The notes under the pieces are model-generated. The model was not told the origin of the DNA, made no database searches, and was given only the letters and a program-made list of their open reading frames with translations. The position numbers and the translations under genes are program-made. A stretch of 64,000 nucleotides of DNA from Paenibacillus sabuli (GTDB lineage: Bacteria > Bacillota > Bacilli > Paenibacillales > Paenibacillaceae): positions 84,370 to 148,369 of the forward strand of contig NZ_JACXIZ010000028.1 of NCBI RefSeq assembly GCF_014705605.1, given 5' to 3'. Below, one piece after another: positions 9,401 to 18,120 of the stretch. Position 1 is the first letter of the stretch, and every line of letters starts with the position of its first letter.

Positions 9401-11467
9401 ATGCGCAAGCTATTCGTCTTTTTGAAACCGTATCGGCTGGCGGCGGCCGCGGCGCTTGCCCTGATGCTGATCGAGCTCGTCGTCGAGCTGGTGCACCCGC
9501 TGCTGATGGCCAAAGTAATCGACGACGGCATCGTCGCCGGCGATCGGGACGCCGTCCTGGCATGGGGCGCCGCGATGATCGGGGTGGCCCTGCTCGGCTT
9601 TGCGGCGGGCATGATCAATTCGTTTTTTTCGGCTCAGGTGAGCCAGGGCTTCGGCCACGATGTGCGGCGGGCGGCATTCGCCAAATTACAATCGCTCTCA
9701 TACGCCGCCTTCAACCGCTTCCCGACCGCATCGCTGATCACGCGGCTGACCAGCGACGTGACGCAGCTGCAGAACGTCGTCTTCATGGGGCTGCGCATCA
9801 TGGCCCGGGCGCCGCTGCTGATGGCGGGCGGGCTGACGATGGCGCTGCTCATCAATGTCCGGCTGGCGCTGGTCACGCTCTGCGTGACGCCGCTGCTGCT
9901 CGGTCTCCTGGTCTGGGTCATGCGCCGCGGCTTCGGCCTGTTCAAGCAGGTGCAGGCCGGTCTCGACGGCGCCAACGGCGTGCTGCGCGAGAATCTCGTC
10001 GGCATGCGTCTGATCCGGGCGTTCGTACGCTCCGCCCACGAGACGCGCCGCTTCACCCGGGCGAGCGAGGACCTGATGACGCGCACGATCTCGGCACTGC
10101 GGCTAGTCGAGCTGACGCTGCCGCTGCTGCTGCTCGTCATGAATCTGAGCATTCTGTATATCCTCTGGGTCGGGCAGGCCTGGATCGGCGCCGGCGGACA
10201 GCTCGGCGACGTGGTGGCGATCATCAACTACACGCTGCGCATCACCGGCGCCTTCTCCATCATCTCGCTCATCCTGACCGGCGTCTCGCGCGCCCGCGCC
10301 TCGGGCGGCAGGCTGGCCGAGGTGCTGGAGGCGGAGGGCGACGACAGTCCGGCGGCGACCCAGCCAGTCGAGGATGGGCATGCAGTGGTGCCGGCCGCCG
10401 AGCATGCGGGAGCCACGCCCGGGAGCGCGCCGGCCGCTGCGCAGGGGGAGGCTGGGCTGCGCCCCCCAGGCGAGGCGCACGCACCAGGTGTGGAGCACGC
10501 CTCAGGCGAGGGGCACGCACCAGGCGAAGCGCAAGCCCCGGATGAAGCGCAAGCCCCAGGCGACCCGGCGCACGCTGCCGCAGAGCATCCGGAGCATCGC
10601 GAGGACGAAGCTGCGCCCGGCGCCGCCAGCGCGGCTGCTCCGCGCGCAGCTGTCTCGCGCGCAGTTGCCAGCGCGCCGGATGCGACTGCCGCGCCCGGCG
10701 CTGTGCCGCGCGGTCCGCGCGTGACCGCAGGCAGCCTCGCCTTCACAGACGTGACGTTTCGCTACCCGGATACGGCCGAGCCCGCGCTGCAGGGGATCAC
10801 CTTCGAGGTGCCCGCCGGCGCGACAGTCGCGGTACTGGGGGCGACCGGCTCGGGCAAGTCGAGTCTGTTCCAGCTCATCCCGCGGCTGTACGAGGCGGAC
10901 GCGGGACGGATCGAGATCGACGGCATCGACATCCGGCGCTATGCGCCCGAGGCGCTGCGCGGCGCGATCGGCTACGTGCCGCAGGAGTCGCTGCTGTTCA
11001 GCGGCACCGTCGCCGACAATATTCGCTGGGGTGCGGCGTCTGCTACCGATGCGGAGGTCGCATTGGCGGCGCGGCGCGCGCAGATTCACGACACGATCCT
11101 GCGGCTGCCGCAGCAATACGACACGATGCTCGGGCAGAAGGGGGTCAATCTGTCCGGCGGGCAGAAGCAGCGCCTCTCCGTGGCGCGCGCGCTGCTGCGG
11201 CGGCCGCGGCTGCTGCTGCTCGACGACAGCACCAGCGCGCTGGACGCGCACACCGAGGCAAGGCTGCTGGCGGGCATCGCAGAGCTGAACGGCACGACGC
11301 TCGTCATCACGCAGAAGATCGCGACCGCGCAGCGCGCGGACAGCATCCTGTTGCTGGGCGACGGCCGGCTGCTCGGCGCGGGCACGCATGCGGAGCTGCT
11401 GCGGACCTCGCCCTTGTATGCGCGCATTGTCGAGTCTCAGATGAAAGAGGAGGTGAGCGCCACATGA
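9401..11467 (+). CDS. ABC exporter half-transporter, degenerate-site subunit, with Ala/Pro-rich linker
   Basis: A 688-residue type IV exporter subunit: six-helix transmembrane domain (about 1-310) and a C-terminal nucleotide-binding domain (about 447-680). Walker A is GATGSGKSS and the signature NLSGGQKQRLS. The Walker B Glu is replaced by Asp (LLLLDDSTSALD) and the switch His by Gln (VITQKIATAQRAD). Those changes mark the non-catalytic member of heterodimeric exporters such as TM287/288. Between the domains is about 130 residues of Ala/Pro/Gly/His/Glu low complexity with a six-residue repeat, absent from normal relatives of about 575-600 residues. ATG 9401 follows GGAGGAG. TATAAT at 9360-9365 is a likely -10 box. 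The stop overlaps the next start (ATGA). Confidence 0.92.
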   Translation: MRKLFVFLKPYRLAAAAALALMLIELVVELVHPLLMAKVIDDGIVAGDRDAVLAWGAAMIGVALLGFAAGMINSFFSAQVSQGFGHDVRRAAFAKLQSLSYAAFNRFPTASLITRLTSDVTQLQNVVFMGLRIMARAPLLMAGGLTMALLINVRLALVTLCVTPLLLGLLVWVMRRGFGLFKQVQAGLDGANGVLRENLVGMRLIRAFVRSAHETRRFTRASEDLMTRTISALRLVELTLPLLLLVMNLSILYILWVGQAWIGAGGQLGDVVAIINYTLRITGAFSIISLILTGVSRARASGGRLAEVLEAEGDDSPAATQPVEDGHAVVPAAEHAGATPGSAPAAAQGEAGLRPPGEAHAPGVEHASGEGHAPGEAQAPDEAQAPGDPAHAAAEHPEHREDEAAPGAASAAAPRAAVSRAVASAPDATAAPGAVPRGPRVTAGSLAFTDVTFRYPDTAEPALQGITFEVPAGATVAVLGATGSGKSSLFQLIPRLYEADAGRIEIDGIDIRRYAPEALRGAIGYVPQESLLFSGTVADNIRWGAASATDAEVALAARRAQIHDTILRLPQQYDTMLGQKGVNLSGGQKQRLSVARALLRRPRLLLLDDSTSALDAHTEARLLAGIAELNGTTLVITQKIATAQRADSILLLGDGRLLGAGTHAELLRTSPLYARIVESQMKEEVSAT
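10467..10577 (+). repeat. 18-bp repeats encoding PGEAHA-like units in the exporter linker
   Basis: Six imperfect 18-19-bp units encode PGEAHA, PGVEHA, SGEGHA, PGEAQA, PDEAQA and PGDPAHA in a row. They sit inside the extended linker (about 10340-10735) between membrane and nucleotide-binding domains of the upstream exporter subunit. Confidence 0.8.
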
Positions 11468-13251
11468 GACCCCGTCCCCCGCATCAGGTCGGCCGGCCGA
11501 AGGCGCGGGCCAAGGACTGGCGCGGCACGCTGCGCCGGCTGTGGTCGTATCTGGCTGTGCACAAGCGGCTGCTCACGCTCGTGCTCGTCATGGTGCTGCT
11601 GAGCTCGGCGCTCGGCCTGCTCGGCCCGTACCTGCTCGGCCGCGCCATCGACGCCTACCTCGTGCCGCGCGAGCGCGAGGGCCTGCTGTGGTTCATCGCG
11701 CTGCTGGCCGGCAATTACGTGTTCTTCTCCGCCGCGACATGGCTGCAGAATTACTGGATGATCGGCATCGCCCAGCGCACGGTCGCGACGCTGCGCGAGG
11801 ATCTGTTCCGTCAGCTGCATCGACTGCCGATCGCCTACTTCTCGCGGCGCAAGCACGGCGAGCTGATGAGCCGGCTCACCAACGACATCGAGAACGTGAG
11901 CCAGACGCTCAACACCTCGTTCGTCCAGGTGTTCACCAGCGTGCTGACCTTTGCCGGCATGCTCGGCATGATGCTGTGGCTCAGCTTGTGGCTGACGCTG
12001 ATCACGCTGACCATCATCCCGCTGATGGTGCTCGGCATGAAGTGGATCACGAGTCGCACCGGCCCGCGCTTCCGGGAGCAGCAGCGCAACCTCGGCGAGC
12101 TCAATGGCTTCGTGGAGGAGACGCTGTCCGGGCAGCAGATCGTCAAGACCTTCTCGCGGGAGCAGGCGATGATCGAGGCCTTCGCGGAGCGCAACGCGCG
12201 CCTGCGCGTCTCCGGCTATTGGGCGCAGGTGTACACCGGCTTCATTCCCAAGCTCATGAACATGCTCAATAACATTAGCTTCGCCCTGATCGCGGGCATC
12301 GGCGGCCTGCTGGCGATGCAGCAGCTCGTCTCCATCGGCGTGATCGTCACCTTCGCCGAGTACGCCCGCCAATTCACGCGGCCGCTCAACGATCTGGCCA
12401 ATCAATTCAATACGATCCTCGCGGCGATCGCCGGGGCGGAGCGGGTGTTCGAGGTGCTGGAGGAGGCGCCGGAGTCCGGTGACGAGCAGGCGGCGGTGGA
12501 GCTGGAGCGGGTGCGCGGGGAGATCGTCTTCGAGGCTGTCGACTTCAGCTACGAGCCGGGCGTGCGCACGCTGCGCGGCATCGATCTGCACGTGGCGCCG
12601 GGTCAGACGCTGGCGCTGGTCGGCTCGACCGGCGCCGGCAAGTCAACGATCGTGCAGCTCATCTCGCGCTTCTATGCGCCGGATCGGGGACGCATCCTGA
12701 TCGACGGGCGCGATATCGCCGGCATCCGGCGTCATAGTCTGCGGTCTCACATGGGCTTCGTGCTGCAGGATGTGTTCCTGTTCCAGGATACGATCCGCGA
12801 GAACATCCGCTACGGACGGCTGGAGGCGACCGATGCGGAGGTCGAGGAAGCGGCCAGACTGGCCAATGCGCATGGCTTCATCGCCAAGCTGCCGCGCGGC
12901 TACGACACGGTGCTCGGCCAGGACGGCGGCGGGATCAGCCAGGGGCAGCGGCAGCTGCTGTCGATCGCGCGAGCGATGCTCGCCGGTCCGTCGATCCTCG
13001 TCCTGGACGAAGCGACGAGCAGCGTCGATACGGTGACGGAGATCAAGATCCAGGAGGCGCTATATCGGCTCATGCAGGGCCGCACCAACATCGTCATCGC
13101 CCACCGGCTGGGCACGATTCGCCGGGCCGATCAGATCGCGGTGGTCGAGGACGGGCAGATCGTGGAGCGCGGCTCGCACGAGTCGCTGCTGCAGGCGCGT
13201 GGGCGGTACTACGACCTCGTGCATGCCGGCGAGCGCGAGGCCGGAGCTTGA
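11464..13251 (+). CDS. ABC exporter half-transporter, catalytic subunit
   Basis: This 595-residue partner of the preceding subunit has the same six-helix plus nucleotide-binding layout. All catalytic residues are present: Walker A STGAGKST, Q loop 'GFVLQDVFLF', signature ISQGQRQLL, Walker B LVLDEATSSVD with the catalytic Glu, and the switch His in 'IVIAHRLGTIRRAD'. With the upstream subunit it should form a heterodimeric lipid or multidrug exporter in the cytoplasmic membrane, with one active and one degenerate ATP site. Its start overlaps the upstream stop by four bases, so translation is coupled. The substrate is unknown. Confidence 0.93.
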   Translation: MRPRPPHQVGRPKARAKDWRGTLRRLWSYLAVHKRLLTLVLVMVLLSSALGLLGPYLLGRAIDAYLVPREREGLLWFIALLAGNYVFFSAATWLQNYWMIGIAQRTVATLREDLFRQLHRLPIAYFSRRKHGELMSRLTNDIENVSQTLNTSFVQVFTSVLTFAGMLGMMLWLSLWLTLITLTIIPLMVLGMKWITSRTGPRFREQQRNLGELNGFVEETLSGQQIVKTFSREQAMIEAFAERNARLRVSGYWAQVYTGFIPKLMNMLNNISFALIAGIGGLLAMQQLVSIGVIVTFAEYARQFTRPLNDLANQFNTILAAIAGAERVFEVLEEAPESGDEQAAVELERVRGEIVFEAVDFSYEPGVRTLRGIDLHVAPGQTLALVGSTGAGKSTIVQLISRFYAPDRGRILIDGRDIAGIRRHSLRSHMGFVLQDVFLFQDTIRENIRYGRLEATDAEVEEAARLANAHGFIAKLPRGYDTVLGQDGGGISQGQRQLLSIARAMLAGPSILVLDEATSSVDTVTEIKIQEALYRLMQGRTNIVIAHRLGTIRRADQIAVVEDGQIVERGSHESLLQARGRYYDLVHAGEREAGA

Positions 13252-13273
13252 GACCGGCCCGCAGCCTGTCGGC

Positions 13274-14095
13274 TCAGCTCCGCAGCACGGAGGGAGGGGT
13301 GCCGGTCACCTGCTTGAACTGGCGGCTGAAGAAATAAATGCTGCTGTAGCCGAGCGCCTCGGCCGTCTCGCCGACCGTCATGCCCAGCTGCAGCAGGTAG
13401 CGGGCGCGCTCGATGCGCCGGGCGATGATGTAGGAGCCAAGCGGCTGGCCCATCACCTCCTTGAACTTGAGCGCGAAATAGCGCGGCGACAGCTGCATGC
13501 GCGCCGCCAGCTCCTCGGCCGTGAACGGATGCCCCGGGTCCTGGGCGATCAGCGCCGCCGCGTCGAGCATCAGCCGCTCGCTCTGCCGCCGCCGGGTCTC
13601 CTCGCGCGCCTCCTCGGCGGTGTGCGCCTGCCGCCCATACAGCTCCAGCAGCAGCTCCAGCAGCAGCTGCGCCTCGCGCTCGTGCGCGTATTCGCCGCCG
13701 AGCCGGGTCCGTACGAGCCGCTCGAGGTAGAGCTCGTGCAGCTCGGTCGGCGCAAAGGCGGCCTTGGCGGGCAGCGCTGCGAGGCGGCGGCGCGCCCACG
13801 CGTTCGCTTCGAAGTGGACGAACGTCACCGTCAGCGGCTGATCCGGATCATGCGCGGCGGCGACCCGATCGCCCGGCCGGAACAAAAAGCAGTCTCCGCT
13901 GCGCGCCTCGTGCCGGAGGCCGTTCAACTGCACCTCGCCGCATCCGCTCCACACGTACCACAGGTCGCAATCCTCGAACGGCGCGTCCAGCCGATTCCAC
14001 TTCCAAGTGGCTTCGCACAGTACCTTGCCGTAAAAAGCGCTGAGCGCCGGCCCCGAATTGCTGGGCGCGGTGCGGCTATCGGTATGCGCCTTCAT
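13274..14095 (-). CDS. AraC-family transcriptional regulator (cupin + HTH)
   Basis: A 273-residue regulator. The N-terminal half (about 25-115) is a cupin-like sensor with 'GDCFLFRPGDRVAA'. The C-terminal 100 residues hold two helix-turn-helix units: 'FTAEELAARMQLSPRYFALK' and 'GETAEALGYSSIYFFSRQFK'. AAAGGAGG lies nine bases before the ATG. It is divergent from the PhyH-type dioxygenase gene at 14329, with about 230 bases between them, so it most likely controls that gene and itself. Sugar-responsive AraC proteins of Paenibacillaceae look like this, but the ligand is not shown. Confidence 0.88.
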   Translation of the reverse strand: MKAHTDSRTAPSNSGPALSAFYGKVLCEATWKWNRLDAPFEDCDLWYVWSGCGEVQLNGLRHEARSGDCFLFRPGDRVAAAHDPDQPLTVTFVHFEANAWARRRLAALPAKAAFAPTELHELYLERLVRTRLGGEYAHEREAQLLLELLLELYGRQAHTAEEAREETRRRQSERLMLDAAALIAQDPGHPFTAEELAARMQLSPRYFALKFKEVMGQPLGSYIIARRIERARYLLQLGMTVGETAEALGYSSIYFFSRQFKQVTGTPPSVLRS

Positions 14096-14225
14096 GAGCT
14101 GTCGCCTCCTTTATTGTACCTAACATCACTGTCACTACTATACCTGCAATGTCTGGTGCGGTCATGTGATGTGCGACCGGCCTGCTCCTGCGAGCAAGCC
14201 GCCTTGAGACTATCGTATATGTAGA

Positions 14226-14242
14226 ATAATGCAAACCATTAT
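14226..14242. promoter_or_regulatory. Candidate operator between araC-type gene and phyH-type gene
   Basis: ATAATG-CAAAC-CATTAT is a perfect 6-5-6 inverted repeat in the divergent intergenic region. A TATGAT box (about 14279-14284) lies in front of the dioxygenase gene. The site is placed where the AraC-type regulator could act; binding is inferred only. Confidence 0.3.
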
Positions 14243-14328
14243 GCGTGCCGATGCATTTATTTTAAAGCAAAATCCCGGTATGATAAAGCCATCAGCATTC
14301 AAATACGTCAAATGACGAGGTGATTCGG

Positions 14329-15183
14329 ATGGCACAAAACGAAACGCAGCGGAAAAACGAGACGGAGTGGACACCAGAGGAAATCTCGCAGCGACTGTAC
14401 CGATACGACAAAATCGCCGACCGGCTGGACGGCTGGGCGGCCTGGGGCGAGAAGGCGCTCGCGCAATATCGCAGCGCCGGCTATGTCGCAGTCGAGGGAG
14501 CCTATAGCCAGCGGCAGATCGACGATGCGCTGGCGGCGCTGCACACGCTCGTCTTCGAGGATGCCAAGGGCGCGCGCATTCAACTGACGAAGCCGAGCAG
14601 CGAGCTCAAGAGTTACGAGGAACGCGAACGCGCGGTGCGCAAGGTAAGCGATTACGTCGAATGCGATGACCGCCTGCGCGCGATTGCGTACGATCCGCAG
14701 CTGCTGGCGCGGGTCGAGGCGATCCTGGGCGACGAGGCGGTGCTGGTGCAGGACATGGCCCTGCTCAAGCCGCCCAACGGCGGCGGCGAGAAGCCGTGGC
14801 ACCAGGATATGGCCTACGGGCCGCTGGCCTTCCAGAAGGCCGTCGTCGGCGTCTGGATCGCGCTGGACGAAGCGGGGCTCGACAACGGCTGCATGCATAT
14901 CATCCCGGGCTCGCACGCGGACGGCGCAGTGCCGCACTATGCGATTCGCGATCTGCAGCTATGCGACGCGCATGTCCCGGTCGAGCAGGATGTCGCAGTG
15001 CCGCTGCAGCCCGGCGGGCTGCTGTTCTTCCACGGCCTGCTCAAGCACGGCACGCCGTTCAATCTGTCGGCCAAGCGCCGTCGGGCGCTGCAGTTCCACT
15101 ACGCGCCCCGCTCTGCGGCGAAGCTGTCGCCGAAGGAATACAAGCGCTTTTTTACGAATGAAATGACAGGCGCCGAGTGCTGA
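14329..15183 (+). CDS. Phytanoyl-CoA dioxygenase (PhyH) family protein
   Basis: This 284-residue protein belongs to the Fe(II)/2-oxoglutarate oxygenases. The iron-binding HxD is in 'KPWHQDMAYGPL' and the distal His in 'FFHGLLKHGTPFN', followed by the Arg-containing 'RRRALQFHYAP' expected to hold 2-oxoglutarate. The turn 'IIPGSHADG' is typical of the family. It would hydroxylate a small organic substrate that cannot be named. I use ATG 14329, with GAGGTG six bases upstream, rather than the in-frame GTG at 14320. It is divergent from an AraC regulator and followed by a strong hairpin. Confidence 0.87.
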   Translation: MAQNETQRKNETEWTPEEISQRLYRYDKIADRLDGWAAWGEKALAQYRSAGYVAVEGAYSQRQIDDALAALHTLVFEDAKGARIQLTKPSSELKSYEERERAVRKVSDYVECDDRLRAIAYDPQLLARVEAILGDEAVLVQDMALLKPPNGGGEKPWHQDMAYGPLAFQKAVVGVWIALDEAGLDNGCMHIIPGSHADGAVPHYAIRDLQLCDAHVPVEQDVAVPLQPGGLLFFHGLLKHGTPFNLSAKRRRALQFHYAPRSAAKLSPKEYKRFFTNEMTGAEC

Positions 15184-15219
15184 ACGCGCGCACTTCGAGC
15201 GGAAGAGCGCGAAGCAGTG

Positions 15220-15267
15220 AAACAAACGGCCTGACATCGCGGAATGCGATGCCAGGTCGTTTGTTTG
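15220..15267 (+). terminator. Terminator of the PhyH-type gene
   Basis: A long stem of about 20 pairs (arms 15220-15240 and 15246-15267, loop GGAAT) lies 37 bases after the stop codon and ends in TTTGTTTG. Confidence 0.65.
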
Positions 15268-15314
15268 ATACCGCATGCTACCCTTAGGTTCCTTCATGAA
15301 TCTACTAGGCTAAT

Positions 15315-15431
15315 GGTTGCCAGCGCGCTTATTTCGATCGATTTCGAGTGATTTCTAATCTAGTGGTTGCCATAGCGCTTATTTGGACTCGATTTTCGAT
15401 TAAGTTTACGAAAATAAGACCTGTGGCAACC
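15315..15431. repeat. Two direct and one inverted copy of a 20-bp intergenic repeat
   Basis: The gap 15184-15573 has no gene. After the terminator it holds GGTTGCCA-(5)-CTTATTT twice in direct orientation (15315-15334 and 15365-15384). The reverse complement AAATAAG-(5)-TGGCAACC follows at 15412-15431. The second and third copies can fold into a large stem. The architecture resembles the repeat arrays near 43.0 and 50.7 kb, with a different core sequence. Confidence 0.75.
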
Positions 15432-15573
15432 GTCAGGTTTGTTGGCGTATGGTGAAGCGGATAGAATCCGCTAATATTTCAAATCAGTCTCCACCGCCAC
15501 CGCAGGGTTGCCGACGGAGGGCCGGACGAGTATAATAGAACGGGAACATACATTCGATTATACGGGAGGCTTC

Positions 15574-16218
15574 ATGAAAGGCACGACGCACCTCGCGATC
15601 GGCGTCGCGATCGGCTGCGGCGCCGCCTTGTATTACCCGTTCACCGCCACCAATGCCGCGCTGTATGTCGTCACCGCCGCCTTCTCGGCGCTGGCGGCGG
15701 ATCTGGACGGACCGAGCGTGCTGAGCAGCAAGCTCGGCAAGCTGGCCAGGCTGCTGCGCGGGCTGGTCGTCTGGTCTGGCCTCCTGCTCGCGGGCGGACT
15801 GGCGTATCGGTATGCGCGGCAGCAGCCTGTGGAGGACTGGCTCGTGGTCGTGGCGGTGTCGCTCCTGCTGCTGGGCTTCATTGCCCGCGAAGGTCGCATC
15901 CGCAATCTGCTGGTCTCTCTGATCGGCGCGGTGCTGCTCTACGTCGGCTGGCTGGAATCGGCCGGCTGGCTGCTCGGCTTCGGACTGTTCGTGGCGTGGG
16001 CCCCCTGGCTCGCCCATCGCGGCCTGACACACTCCGTCTGGGCGCTCGCGGCATGGACGGCGATCGGCTACGGCCTGGAGAGCGAGCTGCAGGTCGACGG
16101 GCTGATGGTGATGGCGCTCTACGGCTACCTCTCCCACCTGCTCGCCGACTCGCTGACGCCGGCGGGCGTAAGATGGCTCTACCCGCTGCTTCGATTCTCG
16201 TTCCGCCTGCCCCGCTGA
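15574..16218 (+). CDS. YdjM/YfhP-like membrane-bound metal-dependent hydrolase
   Basis: A 214-residue membrane protein with four to six helices. It opens with 'MKGTTHLAIGVAIG' and has 'AADLDGPSVLSSKLGK', 'HRGLTHSVWALA' and 'GYLSHLLADSLTP'. These His/Asp clusters are the signature of the PF04307 family (YdjM, YfhP), predicted metal-dependent hydrolases of unknown substrate. GGGAGG lies six bases before the ATG; an upstream in-frame extension has no support. It is a single gene with its own terminator. Confidence 0.85.
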   Translation: MKGTTHLAIGVAIGCGAALYYPFTATNAALYVVTAAFSALAADLDGPSVLSSKLGKLARLLRGLVVWSGLLLAGGLAYRYARQQPVEDWLVVVAVSLLLLGFIAREGRIRNLLVSLIGAVLLYVGWLESAGWLLGFGLFVAWAPWLAHRGLTHSVWALAAWTAIGYGLESELQVDGLMVMALYGYLSHLLADSLTPAGVRWLYPLLRFSFRLPR

Positions 16219-16234
16219 TGATGCGGGGCTTTTT
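16209..16234 (+). terminator. Terminator of the YdjM-like gene
   Basis: GCCCCGC (16209-16215), a seven-base loop and GCGGGGC (16223-16229) are followed by TTTTT. The stem includes the stop codon region. Confidence 0.8.
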
Positions 16235-16382
16235 CACAGCGATCGGCGGAGCCGTTTAGCGAGCAGTTCTTTTTTTGATGTCGTACGCACTTGGCCTGTA
16301 TAGTTATGAAACGCTCTAAATGTTAGGTTTGTGTAAGGAATACCCCGAAATGCCAAGAAATTTCCCCCTCGAATGCAAAATT

Positions 16383-16422
16383 TATTGAAGTCCTATGTAA
16401 AATATATTGAAGTCCTACGTAA
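16383..16422. repeat. 18-bp direct repeat upstream of the GGDEF-EAL gene
   Basis: TATTGAAGTCCTATGTAA and TATTGAAGTCCTACGTAA occur 22 bases apart, about two helical turns, some 100 bases before the start of the diguanylate cyclase/phosphodiesterase gene. The rest of 16235-16519 is AT-rich with no gene. The repeats could be a regulator's site. Confidence 0.6.
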
Positions 16423-16519
16423 GAAATAGTACGATAGGTCTACGAATGAAGGCAATCGTCAGAATTTTCAAACGCAGTGTCAGGTTACTTTCCGCTATCA
16501 GACAAAAGGGGATCGGAAT

Positions 16520-18073
16520 ATGGGGGAGTCAAGCGGGCGGGGCCCGCATTGGAAGGTGCTCATGGAAGGGGGCGGTATCGCCATTGTCGTGTTTGTGGTG
16601 ACTAGATTGGCGATCCAGCTAATCTGGCCGGGGAGCTGGGCGGACCCGATGGCTGAGCTGGCGCATGTCGTGCTGTTCCTCGCCCTGTCGATTCCGCTGC
16701 TCTACGTCGTCGGCCGGACGAAGCGGCAATTGCAAGCGAGTATGGCGAGCTATTACTCTCTGGCGCACTATGACGAGCTGACGTCGCTGCCCAATCAGCG
16801 CTACCTCAAGTCGGAGCTGGAGGAATGGCTGATGCAGGCAAGGCTGGCACAGGAACGGCTGGCGGTGTTTTTTCTCGATCTTGATCGCTTCAAAAACATC
16901 AACGATACGATGGGGCATCTCGTCGGCGATCAGGTGCTGCAGGAGGTGGGACGACGCTTCCGGGCGGGGCTCGGGGAGGAGGTGTTCGTCGCGCGGATGG
17001 GGGGCGACGAGTTCGTAATGCTGATGCGGGACGTATGGAGCGAGGAGCAGCCGCTCAGCGCGGGACGCACGCTCGTCCGCCTACTGGAGGAGCCGGTCTA
17101 TGTGGACGGCCAGGGCTTGCGGATGACGACGAGCGTCGGCATCGCGCTGTATCCGGAGCACGGCGACAGCGGCGAGGAGCTGATGCGCTGCGCTGACGTG
17201 GCGATGTACAGAGCCAAGGAGAAGGGCAAAAATCGCGTCATGCTGTACAAGGCGTCGATGAGCAGCGCGCCGCACGACATGGAGAGCGAGCTGTACTTCG
17301 CGCTGGGACGCGGCGAATTCGAGCTGTATTACCAGCCGCAGCTCAACTTCGCCACCGGTCAATTGATCGGACTGGAGGCGCTCATCCGCTGGCATCATCC
17401 GCGGCTCGGACTGCTCGGACCGGGGGCCTTCCTCCCGGTGGCCGAGGAATCGGGACTGATCGTGCAGATCGGCGAGTGGGCGCTGCGCGAGGCATGCCGG
17501 CAGAACAAACGCTGGCAGGACGAAGGGCACCCGGTGACCCCGGTCTCGGTCAATCTGTCCCCCGGCCAGATGCACGCCTCGAATATCGTCGGCGTCGTGT
17601 ATGAGGTGCTGGAGGAGACCGGGCTGGAGCCGCGCTACCTGCATCTGGAGGTGACCGAATCTGTGGTGCTGCAGCATATCGAACGCGTCAAAATCAAGCT
17701 CGGCGATCTGCGCAACCTCGGCATCCAGGTGTCGCTCGATGACTTCGGCACAGGCTATTCGTCGCTTAGCTATCTCAAGGAGCTGCCGGTCAGCGCGATC
17801 AAAATCGACAAGTCGTTCATTCAGGACATCATCACCGGCACCCGGGACGGCGTCATTGTCTCCGCGATCATCGCGATGGCGCAATCGATGGACGTCGGGG
17901 TAATTGCCGAAGGCGTGGAGACGGCGGAGCAGGCGGCGGCGCTGCGCGAGCGCGGCTGCGATCTGGTCCAGGGCTACTACATCAGCCGTCCGCAGCCTGC
18001 GCCGGAGATCGAGCGGCTTTATTACGGCACAGCCGCGCGGACCGCCGCGCCGGCTGCCGTCGTTACAGACTAG
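16520..18073 (+). CDS. GGDEF-EAL cyclic-di-GMP turnover protein
   Basis: This 517-residue protein has two N-terminal membrane helices (about 14-38 and 46-66), a GGDEF domain (about 80-240) with the intact active site 'RMGGDEFVML', and an EAL domain (about 255-500). The EAL residues needed for phosphodiesterase activity are all visible: 'LEALIRWHHP', 'NLSPGQM', 'TES', 'DDFGTGYSS', 'KIDKSFI', 'AEGVET' and 'VQGYYISRP'. It could therefore both make and break c-di-GMP, with no obvious separate sensor domain. The ATG follows AAGGGGA. It faces the helicase gene across a shared inverted repeat. Confidence 0.93.
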   Translation: MGESSGRGPHWKVLMEGGGIAIVVFVVTRLAIQLIWPGSWADPMAELAHVVLFLALSIPLLYVVGRTKRQLQASMASYYSLAHYDELTSLPNQRYLKSELEEWLMQARLAQERLAVFFLDLDRFKNINDTMGHLVGDQVLQEVGRRFRAGLGEEVFVARMGGDEFVMLMRDVWSEEQPLSAGRTLVRLLEEPVYVDGQGLRMTTSVGIALYPEHGDSGEELMRCADVAMYRAKEKGKNRVMLYKASMSSAPHDMESELYFALGRGEFELYYQPQLNFATGQLIGLEALIRWHHPRLGLLGPGAFLPVAEESGLIVQIGEWALREACRQNKRWQDEGHPVTPVSVNLSPGQMHASNIVGVVYEVLEETGLEPRYLHLEVTESVVLQHIERVKIKLGDLRNLGIQVSLDDFGTGYSSLSYLKELPVSAIKIDKSFIQDIITGTRDGVIVSAIIAMAQSMDVGVIAEGVETAEQAAALRERGCDLVQGYYISRPQPAPEIERLYYGTAARTAAPAAVVTD

Positions 18074-18086
18074 GAGTGCAGGCAAT

Positions 18087-18120
18087 CTCGCTCAGGGCGT
18101 CATCTTACGCCCTAAGCGAG
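18087..18120. terminator. Inverted repeat shared by two convergent genes
   Basis: A 14-base stem (18087-18100 with 18107-18120, loop CATCTT) lies between the GGDEF-EAL stop and the helicase stop and includes the latter. It lacks a clear T-run, so termination strength is uncertain. Confidence 0.5.
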
